A DNA stretch of 37,138 nucleotides, from positions 1 to 37,138 of the forward strand of contig JAQYVU010000041.1 of the NCBI GenBank assembly GCA_030145385.1, written 5' to 3'. The notes under the pieces were generated by a model. The model saw only the letters and a list, made by a program, of their open reading frames with translations, ran no database searches and had not been told where the DNA came from. Origin of the DNA: Desulfococcaceae bacterium. Its GTDB lineage: Bacteria; Desulfobacterota; Desulfobacteria; Desulfobacterales; Desulfosalsimonadaceae. Numbering within the stretch: position 1 is the first letter of the stretch; each line of letters begins with the position of its first letter. Below are positions 16,719 through 26,476 of the stretch, one piece after another. A program made the position numbers and the translations under genes.

Positions 16719-18959
16719 ATGATTAGCAAGGGATTAAGTGCCATATTGAGCACCGCGGTAAAAGAAGCCCGTAAACGAAGACATGAATATGTCTGCATTG
16801 AACATGTTCTATATGCAATTGTCCATGACAGCGGCGGAATCGAGCTGATTGAATCCTGTGGCGGAGATGTGGAAAACATCCAGAATGAACTTGAAAATTT
16901 TTTTAATAAAAAACTTGATCGGGTGCCGGATGAGCAGGAATATGTATTGCAGCAAACCATGCGGTTTCAGCGTGTTATTCAGCGTGCCGTGAATCACGCC
17001 CGTTCCGCGGAAAAGGAGACCGTATATATTGGCGATCTTCTGGCGTCCATGCTCGAGGAAAAAAAATCACACGCTTCGTATTTTATGGCAGCCGAGGGGA
17101 TTACACGGCTGGATGTATTAAATGTGATTTCCCACGGCAGCCGGGAAGAACATTTTAAGGAAGAACCTGACGCCGGGGGGATTCCCAGGCAAAAGGGCAA
17201 AAAAGCAAAAACCGACCCTTTAGAAGCATTTACCATTGATCTGGTGGAGCGGGCCATTCTCGGTAAACTGGACCCGCTGATCGGCCGGGAATCTGAAATG
17301 CAGCGAACCATACAGGTTCTTTGCCGCCGCCGGAAAAACAATCCGGTTTTTGTGGGCGATGCCGGTGTTGGAAAGACGGCCATGGCTGAAGGGCTTGCGC
17401 AGAAAATTGCAGAAAATAAAATTCCGGATATACTCGCAGACGCCAGGATTTATTCTCTGGACTTAGGGGCTTTGCTGGCCGGAACCAAGTACCGGGGTGA
17501 TTTTGAGCAGCGGTTAAAATCGATTATTGCTTCTTTGCAGAAAAAGAAAAATGCCATTCTGTTTATTGATGAAATCCATACGATTATCGGGGCCGGAGCT
17601 ACCAGCAGCGGTTCCATGGATGCGTCCAATATCTTAAAACCGTCTCTTTTAACCGGAGACTTAAGATGCATCGGTTCCACGACGTATGAAGAATTTAAAA
17701 ACTTTTTTGACAAGGACCGGGCGTTTTCCCGGCGGTTTGAAAAAATAGAAATCTCAGAACCATCCGTATCCGATACAGTCAAAATCCTTAAGGGGCTGAA
17801 GGTCTATTATGAAGACCATCACCAGATCAAATATACGGACAAGGCGCTTCAAGCTGCAGCTGAACTTTCGGCCAAGCACATAAACGAACGTTTTTTGCCG
17901 GATAAAGCCATTGACGTTATTGATGAAGCCGGTGTTCTGCTGCGGCTTTCAACTTCAAAGACACGTAAACGCGTGCAGCCGTCAGACGTAGAGAAAGTGG
18001 TCTCAAAAATAGCTAAAATCCCCACCCAGAGTGTGAGTAATTCAGACCGGTCAAACCTGGAATTTCTGGGTGACCGGCTCAAAGAAAAGATTTTCGGTCA
18101 GGATGAGCCGATCAGATCTCTTGTAACTGCCATTAAGCGCTCCCGGGCAGGCTTGAGCGCACCGGAAAGACCCATCGGGTCCTTTTTGTTTACCGGACCT
18201 ACCGGTGTCGGAAAAACCGAAGTTGCCAAACAGATTGCAAGATTGCTCGGGGTCCAGTTTTTACGTTTTGACATGAGTGAATATATGGAAAAGCATGCCG
18301 TGGCCCGATTGATCGGAGCCCCCCCGGGGTATATCGGATTTGACCAGGGCGGACTGCTGACCGATCAGATCCGGAAGCATCCATACAGTGTATTGCTGCT
18401 CGATGAAATTGAAAAAGCACATATTGATCTATACAGCATCCTTCTCCAGGTGATGGATCATGCCGCATTGACCGACAATAACGGTAAGACCTCGGATTTC
18501 AGGAATATTATCCTGATTATGACATCCAATGCCGGGGCTCGGGAAATGGTCAGTACCAGCATCGGTTTTGGCGGTGACTCCGCACTGGATCCGGCCGCAA
18601 AAGGCAAAAAAGCGGTGAATGAATTTTTCAGTCCGGAGTTCAGGAACCGGCTGGATGACATTATTTCATTCAAATCGTTAAATTTGAAAATTATGGAACG
18701 GGTGGTGGATAAATTTATCGATGAATTTGCCCCCCAGCTCACAGCCAAAAAAGTCACCATCAAATTATCAAACCCTGCCCGGCAGTGGCTGGCTCAAAAA
18801 GGTTTTGATCCGCATTTCGGAGCCAGGCCCCTTGACCGCCTGATTCAGAAGGAAATCAAGGATGTCCTCACGGATCAGATTCTTTTTGGCCGTTTGTCAA
18901 ATGGCGGGGCTGTCTATGTTAAAGTTAAAGATAACCAATTGATGTTTAATTATTCCTGA
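16719..18959 (+). CDS. clpA: ATP-dependent Clp protease ATPase subunit ClpA
   Basis: The 746-residue AAA+ unfoldase has a Clp N-domain (about 1-140), a first AAA+ module with Walker A GDAGVGKT (about 214) and Walker B ILFIDEIH, and a second module with Walker A GPTGVGKT (about 493) and Walker [11 protein letters not shown], followed by the D2-small domain. There is no ClpB-type middle coiled coil. The SIGFGG loop (about 613-618) corresponds to the IGL/IGF loop that docks onto ClpP. It unfolds ClpS-delivered substrates into ClpP, which is not encoded in this window. It is tightly placed between clpS and aat. Confidence 0.97.
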   Translation: MISKGLSAILSTAVKEARKRRHEYVCIEHVLYAIVHDSGGIELIESCGGDVENIQNELENFFNKKLDRVPDEQEYVLQQTMRFQRVIQRAVNHARSAEKETVYIGDLLASMLEEKKSHASYFMAAEGITRLDVLNVISHGSREEHFKEEPDAGGIPRQKGKKAKTDPLEAFTIDLVERAILGKLDPLIGRESEMQRTIQVLCRRRKNNPVFVGDAGVGKTAMAEGLAQKIAENKIPDILADARIYSLDLGALLAGTKYRGDFEQRLKSIIASLQKKKNAILFIDEIHTIIGAGATSSGSMDASNILKPSLLTGDLRCIGSTTYEEFKNFFDKDRAFSRRFEKIEISEPSVSDTVKILKGLKVYYEDHHQIKYTDKALQAAAELSAKHINERFLPDKAIDVIDEAGVLLRLSTSKTRKRVQPSDVEKVVSKIAKIPTQSVSNSDRSNLEFLGDRLKEKIFGQDEPIRSLVTAIKRSRAGLSAPERPIGSFLFTGPTGVGKTEVAKQIARLLGVQFLRFDMSEYMEKHAVARLIGAPPGYIGFDQGGLLTDQIRKHPYSVLLLDEIEKAHIDLYSILLQVMDHAALTDNNGKTSDFRNIILIMTSNAGAREMVSTSIGFGGDSALDPAAKGKKAVNEFFSPEFRNRLDDIISFKSLNLKIMERVVDKFIDEFAPQLTAKKVTIKLSNPARQWLAQKGFDPHFGARPLDRLIQKEIKDVLTDQILFGRLSNGGAVYVKVKDNQLMFNYS

Positions 18960-18967
18960 TTTCCGGC

Positions 18968-19678
18968 ATGCCGATTTTTCGTTTGTCTGAAAAAAATTCA
19001 TTTCCCCCCCCTCATTTTGCAGAACCAGAGGGTCTGCTGGCTGTTGGGGGCGATTTGAGTGAAAAACGGATTTTACTGGCATATCAAATGGGAATATTCC
19101 CCTGGTTCACCGAAGATGAGCCAATCCTGTGGTGGTCTCCGGATCCGCGACTTCTGCTTTATCCATCGGATATCTACATTTCAAAGCGATTAAATCGGAC
19201 CATCCGGCAGGGGACATTTAAAATAACCTGCGATACGGCCTTTGATCGCGTGATCTCCGCCTGTGCTTCTGTTCGCGTAAAAAATTTCCAGGAAACATGG
19301 ATCGGGGAAGAAATGATCGAAGCCTATTGCCGTCTTTTTGAATCCGGATATGCCCATTCCGTTGAAGTCTGGTATCAGGGCGAACTGGCCGGCGGTCTCT
19401 ACGGTCTTTCCCTGGGCGGCAGTTTTTTCGGTGAATCCATGTTCTCATATGTCAGCAACACGTCAAAAATTGCTTTTGTTGCATTGTGCCGGTTTTTAAA
19501 TGCCCTGTCTTTTGATTTGATTGACTGTCAGGTCAAAACGGATCATTTAAAGCGGATGGGGGCAGTGGAGGTGTCACGGTCACGGTTTTTAAAGCAACTG
19601 CAGCACTCCGTGACCCGGACGACCTTAAAGGGTAACTGGAAAAACGCATTTCAGGCGTTTTATGACAGGTGTGCATGA
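18968..19678 (+). CDS. aat: Leucyl/phenylalanyl-tRNA-protein transferase
   Basis: The 236-residue enzyme adds Leu or Phe from aminoacyl-tRNA to proteins that begin with Arg or Lys, creating primary N-degrons. Family motifs are clear: PEGLLAVGGDLS (about 20-31), AYQMGIFPWF (about 38-47), LWWSPDPR (about 54-61), the ETWIGEEMIEAY region and SLGGSFFGESMFS. It starts 8 bases after clpA, so tagging enzyme, adaptor and unfoldase share one operon. Confidence 0.96.
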   Translation: MPIFRLSEKNSFPPPHFAEPEGLLAVGGDLSEKRILLAYQMGIFPWFTEDEPILWWSPDPRLLLYPSDIYISKRLNRTIRQGTFKITCDTAFDRVISACASVRVKNFQETWIGEEMIEAYCRLFESGYAHSVEVWYQGELAGGLYGLSLGGSFFGESMFSYVSNTSKIAFVALCRFLNALSFDLIDCQVKTDHLKRMGAVEVSRSRFLKQLQHSVTRTTLKGNWKNAFQAFYDRCA

Positions 19679-19740
19679 TGCACATAAATTGCCGGGCGCA
19701 AAACCATCATGTCAATTAGGTTATGGGAAAAGGAGAAACC

Positions 19741-20313
19741 ATGACACAGAAACCTGAACGAAAATTTTACCTCAAACAATTTAAAGCCATCACGAATGCC
19801 ATTTCCACCTATGATGATTTTAATCTTCTTATCAATCATCTGGTTGAAGGGGTTTGCCGCACGTTTAGGGTTAAAGGCTGCAGTATTCTGATTCTGGATC
19901 AAATCGAACAGCAGCTGTTTCGCGTCAGCAGTCACGGAATCAGTGACGAATATCTGAGCAAGGGGCCTCTTTTTATAGATGATAAATACTGTTCGCTTGG
20001 CACCGGAAAAGTGGAAGTGATCGAAGACATTCAGAATGATTCCCGGATTCAGTATCCCGAGGCCGCAAAAAAAGAAGGCATTGTCTCGATGATGGGCATT
20101 CCCATCAAATACCGGACATCCGTCATCGGGGTGATTCGGATTTATCACAGCCAGGCTCTGAAGCTTCATGAATCAGATGTGGATTCTTTGTGTGTGCTCG
20201 GCAATCAGCTTGGACTGGTCATTGAAAACAACGGGCTGAAAAATTTTGTGGACCACGTCAATATGGCATTTGAACAACTGCCGCCCCGACTGATCCGGGG
20301 ATATTGCAGATAG
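19741..20313 (+). CDS. GAF-domain sensory protein
   Basis: The 190-residue protein is essentially one GAF domain (about 18-165): VCRTFRVKGCSILILD, GISDEYLSKGPL and a GIPIKYRTSVIGVIRIY core. A short helical tail follows. I chose the ATG at 19741 because AAGGAG lies 6 bases upstream; a frame from 19723 would add six residues. GAF domains bind small ligands or mediate dimerisation. There is no attached output domain, so it may act through a partner. It is followed by a universal stress protein gene, suggesting a stress-related context. Confidence 0.82.
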   Translation: MTQKPERKFYLKQFKAITNAISTYDDFNLLINHLVEGVCRTFRVKGCSILILDQIEQQLFRVSSHGISDEYLSKGPLFIDDKYCSLGTGKVEVIEDIQNDSRIQYPEAAKKEGIVSMMGIPIKYRTSVIGVIRIYHSQALKLHESDVDSLCVLGNQLGLVIENNGLKNFVDHVNMAFEQLPPRLIRGYCR

Positions 20314-20347
20314 GCTGAATTGAATGAACGCGGTTGTTTTTTAAAGT

Positions 20348-20830
20348 ATGGAAATACCGGAAAAAGGAAGGGGGAAGGCTTTGGCGAATTCTTTGCTTAT
20401 TCCATTAAACGATTCGGTCGCATCCAGGGCGGTTGTCGATTTTTTAATCAATATGTCCTTTTGTCCTGAAGGATGCCGTATCACGCTAATTCATGTATTT
20501 CGGAAACCGACATCCGGCGAGGAACTGATGGGCAAAAAATTTATGGATGAACAGCCTGCCAAACATAAATCATTGCTCGAAAAGGCAAAACAGCGGCTGG
20601 TTTCCGAAAAAGGGCTTGATCCCGACCAGATTGATATACAGCTCTTGACGGATCAGTATCCATCGGTTACGGAAGGAATAATCGATTTTTTCACAAAAGG
20701 TCAATATGATATGGTTGTTATCGGCCGTAAAAAAATGTCAAAATCAGAAGAGTTTATTATGGGTGATATCAGTGTGAAACTGGTCCGTTCGCTTGAAAAA
20801 ACATCCATTCTGGTTGTCAAACACGGGTAG
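20348..20830 (+). CDS. Universal stress protein family (UspA-like)
   Basis: The 160-residue protein has the Usp fold pattern: SLLIPLNDSVASRAVVDFL at the start, ITLIHVFRKP, and a C-terminal YDMVVIGRKKMSKSEEF plus MGDISVKLV and SILVVKHG. The ATP-binding motif G-2x-G-9x-G-(S/T) is altered: Lys replaces the second Gly, and MGDIS stands in the last part. Nucleotide binding may therefore be weak or absent. It lies 34 bases after the GAF gene. Confidence 0.85.
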   Translation: MEIPEKGRGKALANSLLIPLNDSVASRAVVDFLINMSFCPEGCRITLIHVFRKPTSGEELMGKKFMDEQPAKHKSLLEKAKQRLVSEKGLDPDQIDIQLLTDQYPSVTEGIIDFFTKGQYDMVVIGRKKMSKSEEFIMGDISVKLVRSLEKTSILVVKHG

Positions 20831-20955
20831 AGATATCAACCTGCGAAGAGGTGTCAAGCCGGATGGATGGGAGATAAATAAAGCGAAAGGTTCTGTTTCA
20901 GAAATTCTAATAATCCTGTAAAAAATCAAATTTAAAGTTGGAGAATGCATGAGCC

Positions 20956-21288
20956 ATGGAAAATGAAGACTGTATTTTTTGTAAAATCATCAACAAACAA
21001 ATCCCAACCGAGTTTTTGCATGAAGATGATCAACTGGTTGTTTTTAAGGATATTAACCCGTTGGCTCCCATTCACCTGCTGATAGTTCCGAAAAAACATA
21101 TCCGCAGTATTAATGACCTGGAGGATTCGGACGCAACGATTGTCAGTGATTTAATTATGACAGCAAAAGATATGGCTGAAAAAATGTCGGTGAATAAATC
21201 CGGGTACCGTCTGTTTTTTAACACGGAAAAAGGCGGCGGTCAGGAGGTGTTTCATTTGCATTTACATCTGATCGGCGGCTGGGAGTAA
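20956..21288 (+). CDS. HIT-family hydrolase (HinT-like)
   Basis: The 110-residue protein is a complete histidine-triad domain: CIFCKIINKQIP with the zinc-type cysteines at the start, LLIVPKKH in the middle and the triad FHLHLHLIGG near the C-terminus. HinT-like enzymes hydrolyse nucleoside phosphoramidates and aminoacyl-adenylates. The DUF3786 gene begins 8 bases downstream. Confidence 0.93.
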   Translation: MENEDCIFCKIINKQIPTEFLHEDDQLVVFKDINPLAPIHLLIVPKKHIRSINDLEDSDATIVSDLIMTAKDMAEKMSVNKSGYRLFFNTEKGGGQEVFHLHLHLIGGWE

Positions 21289-21296
21289 GATCAGCG

Positions 21297-21941
21297 GTGA
21301 CTGAAAAAGCATCAATCTATGAAAAAACATATGAAAATTATATGGCGCAGGTCAATGCGCAGGATTTTACCGGAAAAGAAGAAATCTTAGGTATTCGTAT
21401 AGAAGCCGATGATGTAATCATCCCTTTTTTTGGTAAAGACTACCGGGTAAAACCTGACGGAATTTCTGATGATAACGGCCGGTCGCCGCATTTTGCAGTT
21501 AATGTCGTCCTGCTGAAATACCTTTTGCATTTTGAGCCAGGCACTGCACAAATGGATCAGGATTCACAATGGGTATCCTACCGGGACTTTAAAGATGCCG
21601 CCCCGCTGGTTAATTATTTTTCCAACAATACGGAAAAAGCCATAGCACAGCATTTTTCAGGCCGGGCAAAGGTTTTGGCGTCGGCCTGCATGATGCTGGG
21701 CGGGAATGTCTGCAATGAAGGATTATCCTATGACCTGACCATGCAGGTATTATCGCTGCCCCGCTTACCTCTGTATTTGTTGTTCAATGATGCGGATGAA
21801 GAATTCCCAACGGATTGTTCCGTGCTGTTTGAGCGCCGTGCGGAAAAATATCTGGACATGGAATGCCTGGCCATTGTCGGGTGGCTGTTTTCGGATTTTC
21901 TGGTGCGGGCGTCCGGTGGAAAACATACAACAGTGATATAA
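21297..21941 (+). CDS. DUF3786 domain protein
   Basis: The 214-residue protein starts at a GTG and shows the DUF3786 layout: an N-terminal region with IEADDVIIPFFGKDYRV, the central LLKYLLHF and WVSYRDFKDA motifs, and a C-terminal LPLYLLFNDADEEFPTDCSVLFERRAE-type segment ending in LAIVGWLFSDFL. The family is found mostly in anaerobes, notably sulfate reducers and acetogens, and has no settled function; a link to corrinoid or metal metabolism has been suggested. It is probably co-transcribed with the HIT gene. Confidence 0.85.
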   Translation: MTEKASIYEKTYENYMAQVNAQDFTGKEEILGIRIEADDVIIPFFGKDYRVKPDGISDDNGRSPHFAVNVVLLKYLLHFEPGTAQMDQDSQWVSYRDFKDAAPLVNYFSNNTEKAIAQHFSGRAKVLASACMMLGGNVCNEGLSYDLTMQVLSLPRLPLYLLFNDADEEFPTDCSVLFERRAEKYLDMECLAIVGWLFSDFLVRASGGKHTTVI

Positions 21942-22233
21942 CCGGTTATATAAATGTTGTGAGGTCCGATACCGTCTGCGCCGGATTTTTTTGCATTTCA
22001 CAAAGTAATTTGACTAATTAATAAAAACACGTTATCTAAAGCATTTATAAATTTTTCTTCGTTCGTATGATTGAAAGGGGAAAAATTTTTTATGTTCTGG
22101 TACTTGCTATCTTTGTAACCATTAGTAAATAATTGATTTTGATTAACTGACTGCCTCGGAATCCGAATAATGTTTGAACTTTCCTGAAGGCAATCTTGTA
22201 AATAAATGTTTTGATTGTAATTTGTAAGGAGAA

Positions 22234-23523
22234 ATGATGGGCAAGACGGTTGCTGAAAAAATTTTTGATGCGCACTTTGTTGACAATCCGTACGGTGATA
22301 TCCATGTCATAAAGCTGGATTCGGTATTCTGCCATGAAATTACAACACCCGTGGCAGTTAATGACCTGGTGAACCGCGGCAAAGACCGTGTTTATGATCC
22401 TGCGAAAATTAAAGCAGTGATTGATCATGTAACGCCGGCCAAGGATTCCAAGACCGCTCTGCAGGGAAAAATTATCCGGGACTGGGCAAAGCGAAATGAT
22501 ATTAAGGACTTTTTTGATATCGGCAGAAACGGTGTTTGCCATGCTATTTTTCCTGAAAAAGGGTTTGTCCGGCCCGGATATACCATTATTATGGGGGATT
22601 CTCATACCTGCACCCACGGGGCATTCGGTGCGTTTGCCGCCGGTGTCGGCACAACCGACCTGGAAGTGGGAATTTTAAAAGGGGTTTGCGCGTTTCACTA
22701 CCCCAAAACCATAAAGATGGAAATCACCGGAATATTGCCGGAAGGGGTATCTGCCAAAGATGTGATTCTTTCAATTATCGGTCAATTGGGAGTTAACGGC
22801 GCAACCAACAAGGTTATTGAATTTGCCGGAACGGTGGTTGAGCAAATGAGCATGGAAGCCCGGATGACACTTTGTAATATGGCAATTGAGGCGGGTGGTA
22901 CCTGCGGTATCTGTTATCCGGATATGAACACGGTGGATTATCTCTGGCCGTTTATTTCCGATGAATATGAATCAAAAGAGGCCGCGATGACTGCATTTCA
23001 GGAATTTTGCCCGGATGCGGACGCGGCATATGATGATGTGATCACAATAGATGCCGGTGGTCTTTCGCCCCAGGTGACTTACGGGTATAAACCGGACACC
23101 GTCAAGCCGGTCAGCGAAATGGACGGTACACCGGTCGATCAGGTGTATATCGGTTCCTGTACCAATGGCAGAATCGAAGATCTCCGGGTGGCGGCTGAAG
23201 TGCTAAAAGGAGAAAAAATCAGCGACTCCGTCCGGGGGATTGTGTCCCCGGCGACACCGGCGATCTTCAACATGGCGCTGGAAGAGGGGATTATCAAAAT
23301 ATTCATGGACGCCGGATTCTGTGTCACCAATCCGACATGCGGCGCATGCCTGGGAATGAGTAACGGGGTTATTGCTGAAGGTGAAGTCTGTGCATCCACG
23401 ACGAACCGGAATTTTTTCGGACGAATGGGCAAAGGCGGCATGGTTCACCTCATGAGTCCGGCTACAGCCGCCGCAACGGCAATTGCCGGTTATATCACGA
23501 ATTCAAAATTGTACAATGCTTGA
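22234..23523 (+). CDS. leuC: Aconitase-family hydro-lyase large subunit (LeuC/HacA type)
   Basis: The 429-residue protein is the [4Fe-4S] subunit of a 3-isopropylmalate dehydratase-type enzyme of the short archaeal class. Cluster ligands are Cys309 (GSCTNGR), Cys369 and Cys372 (TCGACLGM). The MGDSHTCTHGAFGAFAAGVG motif and NRNFFGRMG are also present. AGGAG precedes the ATG. Neither leuA nor leuB is adjacent; instead the small subunit and a 2-oxoacid:ferredoxin oxidoreductase follow. The substrate may therefore be isopropylmalate, or citrate/isocitrate in the TCA cycle. The stop codon lies inside the terminal repeat of the 23520-23689 element. The 292 bases upstream hold no gene. Confidence 0.9.
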   Translation: MMGKTVAEKIFDAHFVDNPYGDIHVIKLDSVFCHEITTPVAVNDLVNRGKDRVYDPAKIKAVIDHVTPAKDSKTALQGKIIRDWAKRNDIKDFFDIGRNGVCHAIFPEKGFVRPGYTIIMGDSHTCTHGAFGAFAAGVGTTDLEVGILKGVCAFHYPKTIKMEITGILPEGVSAKDVILSIIGQLGVNGATNKVIEFAGTVVEQMSMEARMTLCNMAIEAGGTCGICYPDMNTVDYLWPFISDEYESKEAAMTAFQEFCPDADAAYDDVITIDAGGLSPQVTYGYKPDTVKPVSEMDGTPVDQVYIGSCTNGRIEDLRVAAEVLKGEKISDSVRGIVSPATPAIFNMALEEGIIKIFMDAGFCVTNPTCGACLGMSNGVIAEGEVCASTTNRNFFGRMGKGGMVHLMSPATAAATAIAGYITNSKLYNA

Positions 23524-23689
23524 CGGCTTCGTAAAAAGTCCAACTTCTGCGTTGCGCAACATTATTCGTTTCTTCATAGTACGAAGAGTACGAATCATTA
23601 CTCAGAATTTGGGCACCTTGCCAATTTTTATAAGATTGGTGAACTTTTATACCTTGCCGTCAGGATCTGGTTTTTAACGAGACTATCAA
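23520..23689. repeat. MITE-like inverted-repeat element between the large and small subunit genes
   Basis: The left end TTGACGGCTTCGTAAAAA is mirrored by the right end, whose reverse complement begins TTGATAGTCTCGTTAAAAA. The interior contains TTCTGCGTTGCGCAA. From memory this is a dispersed element in deltaproteobacterial genomes. It has no coding capacity. It begins one base before the TGA of the leuC-type gene, so the element supplies that stop codon. Confidence 0.7.
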
Positions 23690-23707
23690 AGCATAGGAAA
23701 ACACATA

Positions 23708-24232
23708 ATGAAGAATTTTAACGGACAAGTTCTTTTTCTGGATCGCGCAGATATAAACACGGATGAAATTATTCCGGCACGGTATTTAACTGAGATTACC
23801 AAGGAAGCCTTAAAACCATATTTGCTCGAAGATTTGAAATTCGATGGGTTTGATCCTGAAAAAGATATCAGCGGCAAAAGCATTATCATTACCCGTTCGA
23901 ATTTCGGCTGCGGATCATCCCGGGAACATGCTCCCTGGGCCTTGGAAGTCAACGGCATTAACCTGGTGATCGCGGAAAGTTATGCGCGGATTTTTCGCCA
24001 GAACATGTTTAACTGCGGAATGATGGCGGTTGAACTGCCCGCAGAAGATATCGATCGGCTTTTTGCAGAATTTTCAGATAAATCCACGAACATTGAAACG
24101 GATTTAAAAAATAATCTGTTTATCATAAAGGCAGACGGCAAAGAAACTGAAATATCGTTTACCATATCCGGTTTTGACCGTGCCCTGGTGGAAGCCGGGG
24201 GGTGGGTTGATTATGCGGATAAGAATTATTGA
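23708..24232 (+). CDS. leuD: Aconitase-family hydro-lyase small subunit (LeuD type)
   Basis: The 174-residue swivel-domain subunit shows LDRADINTDEIIPARYLTE (about 11-29) and GCGSSREHAPWAL (about 66-78), the conserved substrate-binding region. The specificity loop after IIPARYL reads Thr28-Glu29. By my recall, methanogen homoaconitases have YLRT here and isopropylmalate isomerases YLVY, so this enzyme fits neither textbook class. It is separated from its large-subunit gene by an inserted repeat element. Confidence 0.92.
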   Translation: MKNFNGQVLFLDRADINTDEIIPARYLTEITKEALKPYLLEDLKFDGFDPEKDISGKSIIITRSNFGCGSSREHAPWALEVNGINLVIAESYARIFRQNMFNCGMMAVELPAEDIDRLFAEFSDKSTNIETDLKNNLFIIKADGKETEISFTISGFDRALVEAGGWVDYADKNY

Positions 24233-24301
24233 GTAAGCAGGGGATAGGTAGAAGGCAGCAGGTAACAGATATCAGGAATTTTCAACAAGAAAAATACAGG
24301 C

Positions 24302-24526
24302 ATGTCAAAGAAAAAACTTCAATCCCACCACATAGAATCGTCATGGTGTAAAGGCTGCGGTATCTGCGTTGAATTTTGCCCGAAACAGGTGCTGGAACTG
24401 GATAACGAGCAAAAGGCCATAGCGGTCCGTCCGGAGGATTGTATCTGCTGCCGGCAATGTGAACTCAGGTGTCCTGACCTGGCCATTGAAGTATTTTGCA
24501 CCAAACCGGAGAATGGTCATGAATAA
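24302..24526 (+). CDS. korD: 2-oxoacid:ferredoxin oxidoreductase, ferredoxin-like delta subunit
   Basis: The 74-residue protein has two [4Fe-4S] motifs, CKGCGICVEFCP (about 17-28) and CICCRQCELRCP (about 48-59). It passes electrons from the thiamine-diphosphate subunits to ferredoxin. The end of the gene overlaps the korA start by 8 bases, so translation is coupled. The 69 bases upstream are a purine-rich tract with imperfect AGGCAGCAGG repeats. Confidence 0.93.
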   Translation: MSKKKLQSHHIESSWCKGCGICVEFCPKQVLELDNEQKAIAVRPEDCICCRQCELRCPDLAIEVFCTKPENGHE

Positions 24527-25667
24527 AAACATCAAATTTATTCAAGGCAATGAGGTTTGCGTGGAAGCCGCCCTTTATGCCGGGCTTGAATTTTTTGCCG
24601 GTTATCCTATCACGCCTTCAACCGAGATTGCCGAACAGATGGCGAGCCGGCTGCCCCGGATCGGCGGTAAATTTTTGCAGATGGAAGACGAGATTTCATC
24701 GCTGTGCGCGATTACCGGGGCTTCTTTAACCGGCCATAAAGCCATGACCGCCACTTCCGGTCCCGGGTTTTCACTGATGCAGGAAGCGCTGGGATATGCG
24801 GTGATGGCTGAAATCCCTTGTGTGATCGTTAATGTCATGCGGGGAGGTCCTTCAACAGGACTTCCCACCCATGCCGGTCAGGGGGATGTCAACCAGGCGC
24901 GATACGGCACACACGGGGATCATGCCATTATTGCCCTGACAGCCTCCAACCATCAGGATATTTTCCGGATGACCGTGGAGGCGTTTAATTTTGCGGAAAC
25001 CTACCGGACACCGGTTATATTACTGCTTGATGAAGCAACCGGTCATTTGCGTGAAAAAATCGAAATTCCGGAACCCGGTAATATCCCACTGGTAAAACGC
25101 CTTCGAACATCGGTAAAAAGCGGGATTGACTATCATCCATATCTTCCCCGGGAAGACGGACGCCTGCCCATGTCGGATTTCGGCGACGAGCACCGTTATA
25201 ATGTGACCGGACTTTATCACGACATGTGGGGCTTTCCTTCGGACAACCCGAAAATCGTTTATGGGCTCATCCGTCATCTGGTTGATAAAATAGAAAATAA
25301 CAGCCATCAGATTGCCAGATTTCGTAAACACCATGTGAAAGATGCGGATGTTCTCCTGATCTCCTATGGTGCGTCCGCCCGTTCCGCACTTCACCTGGTG
25401 GAGAATCGGCGCAGCCGGGGTGAGAAACTTGGACTGCTTGAACTTCAGACGCTCTGGCCCTTTCCAGTAGATATTGTCAGAGAGGCCTGTAATAATGTAA
25501 AGTTTACGGTGGTAGTGGAAATGAATATGGGCCAGGTGCTTCAGCAAGTCAGGCTGGCTGCTGATATGCCTGAAAAAATATTTCTGGCCAACCGAATCGA
25601 CGGGGAACTCATTACCCCCACTGATATCAGGAATATCCTTCGCGTGATACAGGGAAAAGGAGTCTGA
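24519..25667 (+). CDS. korA: 2-oxoglutarate:ferredoxin oxidoreductase alpha subunit
   Basis: I place the start at the ATG at 24519, with GGAG 7 bases upstream and an 8-base overlap with korD; an upstream in-frame ATG at 24459 would bury the ribosome site. The 382-residue protein has KFIQGNEVCVEAALYAGLEF and GYPITPSTEIAE (about 26-37), the MEDEIS glutamate of the cofactor site, TATSGPGFSLMQEALG, and RGGPSTGLPT, all typical of KorA. It contributes the pyrimidine-binding half of the active site. Distinguishing 2-oxoglutarate from branched-chain 2-oxoacids by sequence alone is uncertain. Confidence 0.9.
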   Translation: MNKNIKFIQGNEVCVEAALYAGLEFFAGYPITPSTEIAEQMASRLPRIGGKFLQMEDEISSLCAITGASLTGHKAMTATSGPGFSLMQEALGYAVMAEIPCVIVNVMRGGPSTGLPTHAGQGDVNQARYGTHGDHAIIALTASNHQDIFRMTVEAFNFAETYRTPVILLLDEATGHLREKIEIPEPGNIPLVKRLRTSVKSGIDYHPYLPREDGRLPMSDFGDEHRYNVTGLYHDMWGFPSDNPKIVYGLIRHLVDKIENNSHQIARFRKHHVKDADVLLISYGASARSALHLVENRRSRGEKLGLLELQTLWPFPVDIVREACNNVKFTVVVEMNMGQVLQQVRLAADMPEKIFLANRIDGELITPTDIRNILRVIQGKGV

Positions 25668-25670
25668 GCC

Positions 25671-26474
25671 ATGGCAGTCAAAGATTATATCCGGCAACGA
25701 TTTTTTCCCCACATGTGGTGCGCGGGCTGCGGCCATGGGATTATTTTAAACGCTTTGCTCCGTGCTGTTGATAATTTAGGATTAAACAAAAAAAATATTG
25801 TTATGGTCTCCGGTATCGGCTGTTCCGCCCGTATATCCGGTTATGTTGATTTCCATTCCATGCATACGATTCATGGCCGTGCCCTTGCATATGCGACCGG
25901 TGTGAAAATGAGCAAGCCGGAACTGAATGTTATCGTGCCAATGGGAGATGGCGATGCCCTTGCGATTGGCGGCAATCATTTTATTCATGCGGCTCGCCGG
26001 AATATTGAAATGACGGCAATTGTCATGAACAACCGGATTTACGGAATGACCGGAGGGCAGTTTTCACCGCTTTCCGGTTATGGCTCGATGGGGACCACAG
26101 CGCCTTACGGCAATATTGATCACAATTTCGATGTTGTTGACCTGTCCGTTGCCGCAGGGGCGACATTTGTCGCCCGCACTACAACTTATCATGTTCATGA
26201 ATTATCGGATTTGATCGAGCAGGCAATTGTTCATAAAGGCTTTTCAGTTCTTGAAGTCCTGAGTCAGTGTCCCACTCATTTTGGCCGGCGCAACAAAGTC
26301 GGTGATGCCGTGGATATGCTTAAAGTGTATAAAAAACGTACCGTTCGTATCGGATCAGAAAAAAAACAAACAGACCCGGACCTCATTGAACGCGGTGTTT
26401 TTGTAAAAAAGGACCTTCCTGAATATTGCCGGGAGTATGATCAACTCATTTTAAAAGCACGCCAAAATAGATAA
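25671..26474 (+). CDS. korB: 2-oxoglutarate:ferredoxin oxidoreductase beta subunit
   Basis: The 267-residue subunit binds thiamine diphosphate. It has WCAGCGHGIILNALLRA near the start, GIGCSARISGY, the GDGDALAIGGNHFIHAARRN diphosphate/Mg motif (about 92-111) and NNRIYGMTGGQFSP. Three bases separate it from korA and two from the next gene. Confidence 0.93.
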   Translation: MAVKDYIRQRFFPHMWCAGCGHGIILNALLRAVDNLGLNKKNIVMVSGIGCSARISGYVDFHSMHTIHGRALAYATGVKMSKPELNVIVPMGDGDALAIGGNHFIHAARRNIEMTAIVMNNRIYGMTGGQFSPLSGYGSMGTTAPYGNIDHNFDVVDLSVAAGATFVARTTTYHVHELSDLIEQAIVHKGFSVLEVLSQCPTHFGRRNKVGDAVDMLKVYKKRTVRIGSEKKQTDPDLIERGVFVKKDLPEYCREYDQLILKARQNR

Positions 26475-26476
26475 CC

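Noticed and set aside
24459-24518. Upstream in-frame ATG extension of korA
   Set aside because: It would overlap most of the korD second cluster motif and lacks a ribosome site; the ATG at 24519 has GGAG at the right distance and matches KorA N-termini.
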